DNA of 64,000 nt from Bacteroidota bacterium. GTDB taxonomy: Bacteria > Bacteroidota > Ignavibacteria > UBA10030 > UBA6906. The notes below the pieces were generated by a model. That model saw nothing but the letters and a program-made list of their open reading frames with translations. It was not told where the DNA came from and ran no database searches. Made by a program: the position numbers and the translations under genes. Location: the NCBI GenBank assembly GCA_030835135.1, contig JAUQWO010000003.1, forward strand, positions 1 through 64,000, in the 5' to 3' direction. This document shows positions 56,721 to 64,000 of the stretch, piece by piece (the stretch's first letter is position 1; every line of letters begins with the position of its first letter).

Positions 56721-59705
56721 ATGACGACCCGCTCCCGGCTCCGCATAGACGAGATCACGGATGCCCGCATTCAGGACTTTCAGAAGCTGATGCGGTACAA
56801 GATCCGCGACATCCTCCTTGTTTCCAGCCTGTATGACCAGTACCTCTTCGAGGAGGACGGGCGGCTGTACGAACTCATCCGCGAAGAATTCCAGGTCCTC
56901 AACCTGAGCCACCCCCCTGAGGTCACCCATGTCAGCTCCGGCAAGGAAGCCATGGAGCTGATCACTTCCGGGGAGCATTTCGATCTGATCATCACCACCC
57001 TGCACATCGAGGATATCCATGTCATCCGGTTCGCCCGGATGATCCGCGAAGCCGGGATCGATACCCCGATCGTCCTGCTGGCATACGACAACAAGGAGCG
57101 AAAAGAGCTGGTCACCAGCTACGACACCTCCATTTTCGAGAAGATCTTTCTCTGGCAGGGAGATTACCGGCTGCTGATCGGCATCATCAAATACCTCGAG
57201 GACAAGCTGAACGTGGACAACGACACGCGGGCGGTCGGGGTCCAGGCCATCATCCTCGTGGAAGACAGTGTCCAGTTCTATTCGATGTATCTCCCCCTCA
57301 TTTATACGGAGATCCTGAACCAGTCACAGCGCCTCATTTCCGAGGGTGTGAACCTGACCCACCGGTTCCTGCGCATGCGTGCCCGCCCGAAGATCCTTCT
57401 CTGCACCACATATGAAGAGGCATGGGCATACTACGAGAAATATGAGCAGTTCATCCTCGGCATCATCACGGATGTGAATTTCAAGCGGGGCGGCATGAAG
57501 GACCCGGAGGCGGGGATCACGTTTGCCCGCAATGTCCGGTCCCATCACACGGACATTTCGATCCTGCTGCAATCCAGCAATGCCGATTACGAGTCCAAGG
57601 CCCGCGAGATCGGAGCCGGATTCCTGCTCAAAGGGTCTCCCCGGCTGCTCCATCACCTGCGCAATTTCATGCTGGACAACTTCGGGTTCGGTGATTTTGT
57701 CTTCCGGACGGCCAACGGCGCAGAAGTGTGCAAAGCAACCAACATGAAGACCCTGGAAGAAGGGCTCCGCAGCGCACCGGACGAATCGATCCTCTTCCAT
57801 GCCTCACGCAACCATTTCTCGAATTGGCTGAAGGCACGTACCGAGTTCGGGCTCGCCCATAAGCTGCGCCCCCACAAGGTCACGGATTTCTCTTCGGTGG
57901 ACGAATTGCGGAATGAGCTCCTCACGGCGCTCCGCGAATACCAGGAAAGCCGTCGTCACGGCGTCATCACCGAATTCAACCGGGAGACCTTCGACCCGCT
58001 CAATGGTTTCGCGCGCATCGGCGGCGGGTCGCTGGGGGGCAAAGCCCGCGGCCTGGGTTTCATCAACACCGTGATCAACCGGTATCACATCCGCGATTAT
58101 TTCCCGGGTGTCGAGATCGGTGTCCCCGGCGCGGCGGTCATTGCCACGGATGTCTTCGACCGTTTCCTGTCGGACAACAATCTGGAGGCATTCGCACTCA
58201 ATTGCCGTGATGACGCCGAATTGCATGAACGGTTCCTCACGGCTCCCCATTTCCCGCAGGACATCCTCCGCCGGCTGTCGGAATTCCTCGAACTGGTCCG
58301 CGAGCCTCTCGCCGTCCGATCGTCCAGCGTGCTGGAGGATTCACAGTATCAGCCGTTCGCCGGCGTCTACGCTACGTACATGCTGCCGAACAACAACACG
58401 GACCACAAGATCCGGCTGCTCGAACTGCTGCAGAGCATCAAACTCGTGTACGCCTCGACGTTCGCACAGCGTGCGAAGGACTACATGAAGGCCACCGCCT
58501 ACCGTCTCGAAGAGGAGAAGATGGCGGTGATCGTCCAGCGGATGGTGGGTTCGGCGAGGAACGACCGGTTCTATCCGGACTTCGCCGGCGTGGCAAAGTC
58601 ATACAACTTCTACCCCGTTCCGCCACAGAACGCCACCGACGGTATCGTCCAGGTGGCCCTGGGGCTCGGCAAGACGGTGGTGGACGGCGGCAACTCCGTA
58701 CGGTTCTGTCCGAAGTACCCGCGCCACCTCCTGCAGTTCTTCTCCACCAAGGAGACCATCAGGAACGCGCAGCAGGAATTCCTCGCGCTCGATCTCGTCG
58801 AGGGGCTCACGCCGCGCGTCCCCTCGGACCCGGAGATCTTCATCAAGAAGTACGACCTGAAGAAGGCCGAGGAGGATGAGAGCCTGTTCCATGTGGGCTC
58901 GACCTACTCTCCGGAGAATGAGACCGTGTATGATGGCGTGTCACGCACCGGCAGACGCGTGGTCACCTTTGCCCCTATCCTCAAGCACAAGATCTTTCCC
59001 CTGCCCGAGATCCTGGAGCTGTTGCTGGAATTCGGGACATGGGGAATGGGGACGCATGTCGAAGTGGAGTTCGCCGTGAACATGCGGACGCACCCGGACC
59101 GGCCACGGGAGTTCGCGTTGCTGCAGATCCGCCCGCTGGTGCTGAGCCTGGAGATGGAAGAACTCGATGTGGAGAACATCCCGCAGGAGAACCTGATCTG
59201 TCAGAGTCAACAGGTCCTCGGGAATGGCGTGTTCGATGGGATCAGGGATGTGGTGGTCGTGGACATCCACACCTACGACCGTGCGAAGAGTCACGATGTG
59301 GCGGCGGAGATCAGCCGGGTCAACACGAAGCTGCTCAACGAGAAGCGCCCCTATCTGGTCATCGGCGTCGGCCGCTGGGGCAGCCTCGATCCATGGCTCG
59401 GGATCCCGGTCACGTGGGACCAGATCTCCGGAGCGTCGGTGATCGTGGAATCAGGGTTCAAGGATTTCCACGTCACGCCATCACAGGGCTCTCATTTTTT
59501 CCAGAACATCACGTCGTTCCGCGTGGGATATTTCACGGTGAACGCGGAAGTGCCGTCGTCGTTCATCGACTGGGGATGGCTCCAGCAGCAGCCCGCAGCG
59601 GAGGAACTCGTGTACACGCGCCACCTGCGCTTCGAGCAGCCCATCACGGTGAAGATCAACGGACACAAGAATAAGGGTGTGATACTCAAACCCGCTGAGA
59701 AATAA
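56721..59705 (+). CDS. Receiver-domain protein with PEP/pyruvate-binding (PEP-synthase N-terminal ATP-grasp) domain
   Basis: Start chosen at MTTRSRLRIDEITDAR in ORF 56628..59705; second receiver AIILVEDSVQFYSMYLPLIYTEI…ILGIITDVNF; GGGSLGGKARGLGFINTVI, LAVRSSSVLEDSQYQPFAGVYATYMLPNN. Confidence 0.85.
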   Translation: MTTRSRLRIDEITDARIQDFQKLMRYKIRDILLVSSLYDQYLFEEDGRLYELIREEFQVLNLSHPPEVTHVSSGKEAMELITSGEHFDLIITTLHIEDIHVIRFARMIREAGIDTPIVLLAYDNKERKELVTSYDTSIFEKIFLWQGDYRLLIGIIKYLEDKLNVDNDTRAVGVQAIILVEDSVQFYSMYLPLIYTEILNQSQRLISEGVNLTHRFLRMRARPKILLCTTYEEAWAYYEKYEQFILGIITDVNFKRGGMKDPEAGITFARNVRSHHTDISILLQSSNADYESKAREIGAGFLLKGSPRLLHHLRNFMLDNFGFGDFVFRTANGAEVCKATNMKTLEEGLRSAPDESILFHASRNHFSNWLKARTEFGLAHKLRPHKVTDFSSVDELRNELLTALREYQESRRHGVITEFNRETFDPLNGFARIGGGSLGGKARGLGFINTVINRYHIRDYFPGVEIGVPGAAVIATDVFDRFLSDNNLEAFALNCRDDAELHERFLTAPHFPQDILRRLSEFLELVREPLAVRSSSVLEDSQYQPFAGVYATYMLPNNNTDHKIRLLELLQSIKLVYASTFAQRAKDYMKATAYRLEEEKMAVIVQRMVGSARNDRFYPDFAGVAKSYNFYPVPPQNATDGIVQVALGLGKTVVDGGNSVRFCPKYPRHLLQFFSTKETIRNAQQEFLALDLVEGLTPRVPSDPEIFIKKYDLKKAEEDESLFHVGSTYSPENETVYDGVSRTGRRVVTFAPILKHKIFPLPEILELLLEFGTWGMGTHVEVEFAVNMRTHPDRPREFALLQIRPLVLSLEMEELDVENIPQENLICQSQQVLGNGVFDGIRDVVVVDIHTYDRAKSHDVAAEISRVNTKLLNEKRPYLVIGVGRWGSLDPWLGIPVTWDQISGASVIVESGFKDFHVTPSQGSHFFQNITSFRVGYFTVNAEVPSSFIDWGWLQQQPAAEELVYTRHLRFEQPITVKINGHKNKGVILKPAEK

Positions 59706-59732
59706 GGTCCTGTCGGAGGGTCCGCGGAGGGA

Positions 59733-60209
59733 TCACTGCTCGAAGTAGCCGGTAACGGTCGCGCTGGCGAGAAGCCGGGGACCGATGGCTTTGATGGTCT
59801 CCTGGAGCGTGGCGAACGGCCCCAGTTCCAGATCGTCGACGGAGAGGGCGTACACGGTACATTCATACGGATGGGCGCCGCTTCCCCGCGGCGGTTCGGG
59901 TCCACCCCATCCCTGCTTCCCGAACGAGTTGCGCAATTCCAGGCTCCCCCCCGGCATCTCCGTGCTGATCGTCGATGCACGTTCAGCGAGTTCGCGGGTG
60001 ATCGGGGGGATGTTCACGACGAACCAGTGCACCCAGTCGTCCGCGGCAGGATGGCGGTCGATCACGGAGACCGCGAAGGACTTCACGCCTTCGGGGACCT
60101 CGGTCCACATGAGCGGCGGAGAGATATTCTGTCCGCCCCGCACGCCGCGGTTGGCGCACTTCGTCGGGAAGAATTTCCCGCTCAGCAGGACCGGACAGAA
60201 GATCTTCAT
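59733..60209 (-). CDS. YbhB/YbcL-type Raf kinase inhibitor-like protein (PEBP family)
   Basis: 158 aa; CANRGVRGGQNISPPLMWTEVPEGVKSFAVSVIDRHPAADDWVHWFVVNIPP…GWGGPEPPRGSGAHPYECTVYALSV. Confidence 0.93.
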   Translation of the reverse strand: MKIFCPVLLSGKFFPTKCANRGVRGGQNISPPLMWTEVPEGVKSFAVSVIDRHPAADDWVHWFVVNIPPITRELAERASTISTEMPGGSLELRNSFGKQGWGGPEPPRGSGAHPYECTVYALSVDDLELGPFATLQETIKAIGPRLLASATVTGYFEQ

Positions 60210-60682
60210 GGGTGGGTACCGGAAGGCGAATTCTTCGCCATGGCTGCCGCGGCTTCTTTGCCCAGTGCAGCGGTCCGGATCTCGCGACGGATCTCGTGCA
60301 TCTCCACTCGGCCCTTGCGCAGATACCGCACACCCTTCATCTGCAGTTCGATGATATCCTTCTGACCCAGTTCACGGCCGGAGATGATGATGATAGGCAC
60401 ATCCTTGGTGGCCGGGTCGCCCTTCAGGTCATTGATGTAATCAATGCCCCCCTTCCGGCGAAGGGCGAGGTCCATGAGGATGACCGCCGGTTGATGTTGC
60501 TTCACCGCGCTGATGATGTCTTCCTGCTGGACGGGGAACTGGATCCCCTCAAACCCGTCGTCTTCGACGATGAACTTCAGGAGATTGGAGAAATCGATGC
60601 TGTCCTCCACGATAAGGACAGACTTCTTGGCGTCGGTCTTGTTGGTCTTTGACATAGTGCCCGATGGGTCGTTGGGGTGCAT
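60206..60682 (-). CDS. Single-domain response regulator (CheY-like) with basic C-terminal tail
   Basis: 158 aa; SVLIVEDSIDFSNLLKFIVEDDGFEGIQFPVQQ…HQPAVILMDLALRRKGGIDYINDLKGDPATKDVPIIIISGRELG; 4-bp overlap with the PEBP gene. Confidence 0.9.
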   Translation of the reverse strand: MHPNDPSGTMSKTNKTDAKKSVLIVEDSIDFSNLLKFIVEDDGFEGIQFPVQQEDIISAVKQHQPAVILMDLALRRKGGIDYINDLKGDPATKDVPIIIISGRELGQKDIIELQMKGVRYLRKGRVEMHEIRREIRTAALGKEAAAAMAKNSPSGTHP

Positions 60683-60706
60683 CCGTTGAGGCAGGGGTTC
60701 TCACCG

Positions 60707-60735
60707 AAGATACGCGAATGACCCCAATAATGCAA
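60707..60735 (-). promoter_or_regulatory. Putative sigma70-like promoter (TTGCAT-N17-TATCTT)
   Basis: Minus strand -35 at 60730-60735, -10 at 60707-60712, 24 nt upstream of the response-regulator start. Confidence 0.45.
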
Positions 60736-60816
60736 CACAAGCTTGCTTCGACCTCTGAATTGTAGTACCTTCATCCATCCCCAATCCATTTCCCTGACGA
60801 GGAGAACACCCATCCC

Positions 60817-61278
60817 ATGCGTACATGTGGTCAGTTGTCCGCCTTTGTCCTGCTCCTGTTGCTCCCGGCCTGCTCGACGGTCACTCTTGAGAACGCGAAT
60901 TTTTCCTGGCCGGTGGAGGCCGTCCTCACCGTCAACAGCATGAACATGATCGAAGAAGGGCGCTACGCATTTGCTGTGGACGTCGCTCCTCTCGCCCAGG
61001 CGGAGTTCCAGGATTCCACGGCCCTGCGCGGCAAAGCCCTTCGCGTGATTCGGAACTCCCTGGGGTACTATTTCGTCACCGGGTCGCATTTCAAGAAGGT
61101 CTATGTCTTCCGCGCCGGGGAGGGCTCATTCGAGGGGGTGACCTCGATCCTGGTGTCAGAGACGGGATTGCATCAGCCCGCCCTGAACCAGCGCCCGCCC
61201 TTCATCGAACTGGTGGACGGTTCCGCGCCGCCCAAGTACCTCACCCATACCGACTTCGTGCAGGAGAAGCCACGATGA
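60817..61278 (+). CDS. Hypothetical lipoprotein
   Basis: 153 aa; signal peptide with lipobox-like LLLPAC; no recognised domain. Confidence 0.75.
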   Translation: MRTCGQLSAFVLLLLLPACSTVTLENANFSWPVEAVLTVNSMNMIEEGRYAFAVDVAPLAQAEFQDSTALRGKALRVIRNSLGYYFVTGSHFKKVYVFRAGEGSFEGVTSILVSETGLHQPALNQRPPFIELVDGSAPPKYLTHTDFVQEKPR

Positions 61279-62555
61279 CCCGTTCCCTCGCCGTTGCGTT
61301 CATCGCCCTTCTCTTCCTGCTCCCCGGCATCGCCCCGGCGCAGGAATCGGACTTCGCCATCAAGAAGGATTTTGAGACGCGGTACGACCGGCTCACCCGC
61401 TTTCTGGATGGTGCCACGAACACCGCCGAACTCGACACCCTCAAACGGGTGATCGACGGACTCGAACTCGATTTCACGCCCCACACGACCTTCCTCGACA
61501 AGGCGATGTTTCCCGTGACGTTCGCACAGAAGATGAAGGCGCTCCGGCTGCAATATGCCCGCACATACGACATGCTCCACGTGATGGAGACCCAGGGGGC
61601 GCAGATCGCCCAGATGGAAGGGACGATCTCTGCGTTGACGTTCTCGCTCGATACGCTGCAGCGCGAACGTGATGCCCTGTTCCTCGAATTGAAACAGAAT
61701 CGCGCGAGCATGGCGGCGCTGCGCGAGACCATCCGCAAGTTGCAGGCGCATCTCCGCGCGAATGACCAGCTGCTCTTCGCACTCGTCGATTCCATGTTCA
61801 TGCCGTACGGCAAGGACCTCGCTCAGGTGGGCGATGTGCAACGCACCTCCCTCACGGCACGCATGGAGAAGGCTAACATTCTCACGCGCGTGCATGACAT
61901 GGCCACGGACAATCTCCGGTTCCTGAAGGCGACGGAATTCCAGGCCGGCGATTTCGCGAGCCTCATTGACAACTACCAGCAGTTCAGCTCGCGGTGGCTC
62001 GGACTCAGCGACAAGATCCTGGCCGTATCGCGCGCCGAAGTTGTCGGGGGCGCTCCGGGGACGCCGACGGGACCAGCAGGCACCCGTGGCACGGCCGCAG
62101 GTCACGAGGCACCGACGAGTCAGGTGGATTCGCTCGTCCTGGAGTGGCATGCCTCGTTGCAGAAAGCCTTCTGGCGCGCACTCATGAAGGAATTCACCGA
62201 CCAGGAGATCCAGGTCACCCCATTTGCCGACGCCCCGGGATTCTCCGCGTCGATCCGGACATACGTGCAGGAGCTCCAGACGAGTACGGCGGATCCTCGC
62301 GCATTCGTGGAGGATGTCTGGAAAGCACGCATCGACCGGGAATGGAAGGCCGCGCTCACGCGTGAAAGCATGCTCGGTACGGAAGAGTACGCTGCCCTCG
62401 ACTCGCTGGTGAACGGATTGACCCCGCCCGCCATGGACACGCGCTATCTGTTCTACGTCGGGATCATCGCCGCGGTCGCTGCGGTCCTCTGGTGGCTGCT
62501 TGCACGGAAGCGCCGCCCGGCCGGCCCGCCGCCAGCCGCTCCGCCTGCTGCCTGA
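61275..62555 (+). CDS. Hypothetical secreted coiled-coil protein with C-terminal transmembrane anchor
   Basis: 426 aa; signal peptide, heptad-rich QIAQMEGTISALTFSLDTLQRERDALFLELKQNRASMAALRETIRKLQAHL, C-terminal TM (YLFYVGIIAAVAAVLWWLLARKRRP); 4-bp overlap with upstream gene. Confidence 0.75.
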   Translation: MTRSLAVAFIALLFLLPGIAPAQESDFAIKKDFETRYDRLTRFLDGATNTAELDTLKRVIDGLELDFTPHTTFLDKAMFPVTFAQKMKALRLQYARTYDMLHVMETQGAQIAQMEGTISALTFSLDTLQRERDALFLELKQNRASMAALRETIRKLQAHLRANDQLLFALVDSMFMPYGKDLAQVGDVQRTSLTARMEKANILTRVHDMATDNLRFLKATEFQAGDFASLIDNYQQFSSRWLGLSDKILAVSRAEVVGGAPGTPTGPAGTRGTAAGHEAPTSQVDSLVLEWHASLQKAFWRALMKEFTDQEIQVTPFADAPGFSASIRTYVQELQTSTADPRAFVEDVWKARIDREWKAALTRESMLGTEEYAALDSLVNGLTPPAMDTRYLFYVGIIAAVAAVLWWLLARKRRPAGPPPAAPPAA

Positions 62556-62568
62556 GTCTGCCACCATG

Positions 62569-62618
62569 CTGCCGTCATCCCCTCACGTCCACCGTCGGGC
62601 GCGAGGGGATGACGGCAG
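62569..62618. repeat. 16-bp perfect inverted repeat with 18-nt loop (hairpin)
   Basis: CTGCCGTCATCCCCTC (62569-62584) and its exact reverse complement GAGGGGATGACGGCAG (62603-62618); no downstream T tract. Confidence 0.9.
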
Positions 62619-62651
62619 TGCCATACCGGGACCATCACGGAAGATCGACGT

Positions 62652-64000
62652 ATGAGACGACCGCTGTTCTTCATCGTGTCGGTGGTGTGCGCAACCCTCT
62701 TCCTCTCCCCTGTTGCCCGCCCGCAATATGCAAAGGCGCGCACATCTTCCGAGATCCGCCTCGCACTCGACCATCTCCAGGTCGTGGGCTCCGTCCTCTA
62801 TATCGCCGCACATCCGGATGACGAGAACACGGCGTTCCTCGCGGCCATGGCCCGCGGCCGCGGCATGCGCACGGCGTACCTCTCCATCACCCGTGGCGAA
62901 GGCGGACAGAATCTGATCGGCCCCGAACAGGGCGCCGCCCTCGGGGTGATCCGGACCCAGGAGCTGCTCGCCGCCCGTTCCGTCGACGGTGCCCAGCAGT
63001 TCTTCACACGGGCCGTGGACTTCGGGTACTCCAAGACCACCGAAGAGACCATGCGCTTCTGGAACCACGACTCCACACTCGCCGACGTCGTCCGCGTCGT
63101 CAGGATGTTCCAGCCGGATGTGATCGTCACACGCTTCACGCCAGCACTGGGCGGACATGGCAACCATACGGCGTCGGCGGTGCTGGCCATGGAGGCATTC
63201 GAGGCAGCGGCGGACCCCACGCGCTTTCCCGAGCAATTGCAGACACTGCAGCCGTGGAAGACCCGACGCCTGTTCTGGAATGTGTTCCGGCCGGACTCGG
63301 TGCTCCCGGCGGGCACCGTCCGGGTCGATCTTGGCACCTATGCGCCACTCATCGGCCGGTCGTTCGCGGAGCTGGCAGGGCTCGGGCGAAGCATGCATAA
63401 GAGCCAGGGCTTCGGAGCGTCACAGAACCGCGGCGAGGCAGTGAACCGCTTCCAGATCGTCCTCGGCGACACGGCAACGAGTGACCTCTTCGATGGGATC
63501 GTCACGACCTGGCAACGCTACGGCACCGGTGCCACGTGTGCGGCACTCGCCGCACGTGCTCGCGCGGCGTTTACCATCGACAATCCCGCTGCGTGCATCC
63601 CCGATCTCATCCGTCTTGGTGAAGCGCTCGCAACCATGCCTGATGGGCCGGCGGTGCGTTACGCACGAGCCCAGACGGCTGCGCTCATTCAATCGTCCGC
63701 GGGTGCCTGGGTGGAATTCACGACATCAGCGCAGCAGATGCCCCCCGGTGCCGCCGTCCCCGGCACCATCCTCGTTGTCAACCGCTCACCGGAGCCGTTC
63801 CGCGTGAAGAGCGTCCGGCTGCCGTTCTCGGACCGGGATAGCATCCTGAACCTGCCCCTCATCCCGAACAAGCCTGTGCGCATTCCGGCGGACATCGTCA
63901 TACCCGCCTCGCAGCCCCCATCGCAACAGTACTGGCTCCGGCAGCCGCAGACGGCAGGGTTCTATCGTACCGGGCCGGGCGATCCCGTGGGCCTCGCTCT
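62652..64000 (+). CDS. PIG-L family deacetylase (truncated by window end)
   Basis: ATG at 62652; signal peptide, VGSVLYIAAHPDDENTAFLAAMARGRGMRTAYLSITRGEGGQNLIGPEQGAALGVIRTQELLAA, FTPALGGHGNHTASAVLA. Open to the window end. Confidence 0.88.
   Translation, partial: MRRPLFFIVSVVCATLFLSPVARPQYAKARTSSEIRLALDHLQVVGSVLYIAAHPDDENTAFLAAMARGRGMRTAYLSITRGEGGQNLIGPEQGAALGVIRTQELLAARSVDGAQQFFTRAVDFGYSKTTEETMRFWNHDSTLADVVRVVRMFQPDVIVTRFTPALGGHGNHTASAVLAMEAFEAAADPTRFPEQLQTLQPWKTRRLFWNVFRPDSVLPAGTVRVDLGTYAPLIGRSFAELAGLGRSMHKSQGFGASQNRGEAVNRFQIVLGDTATSDLFDGIVTTWQRYGTGATCAALAARARAAFTIDNPAACIPDLIRLGEALATMPDGPAVRYARAQTAALIQSSAGAWVEFTTSAQQMPPGAAVPGTILVVNRSPEPFRVKSVRLPFSDRDSILNLPLIPNKPVRIPADIVIPASQPPSQQYWLRQPQTAGFYRTGPGDPVGLA

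Overview
High-GC chromosomal window with 49 protein-coding calls (two truncated by the window edges) and no visible rRNA, tRNA, CRISPR array or transposase. Gene content (DUF4835, PorV/PorQ-like protein, a T9SS-type C-terminus, DUF2795) suggests the Bacteroidota/Ignavibacteriota side of the FCB group; this is inference. Main blocks: (1) 1-10086, a complex I/group-4-hydrogenase-like membrane operon whose large subunit has lost both [NiFe] Cys motifs (Ehr-like), interrupted by a SulP-STAS-EIIA fusion gene; (2) 10-36 kb, mostly housekeeping genes (mnmA, ROK kinase, metG, holB, bamA, hprK, hpf, xer, topA, ybeY, ctp) with T9SS-associated envelope genes and a TatD/radical-SAM fusion; (3) 36-53 kb, a carbohydrate block (GH57, KDG kinase, KDPG aldolase-VOC fusion, beta-helix protein, two URO-D-like proteins, HAD phosphatase, heparinase-like protein) containing an unexplained 21-bp tandem repeat; (4) 53-64 kb, PPi-type PFK, DUF3160 protein, a receiver/PEP-synthase-like protein, PEBP plus response regulator, an unknown envelope pair and a PIG-L enzyme. 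Several intergenic regions carry sigma70-like promoters with 17-nt spacing. The best candidates for less-described biology are the Ehr-like/SulP-EIIA operon and the heparinase/URO-D/beta-helix operon with its embedded repeat. All family calls were made by reading the translated sequence; no database search was run.
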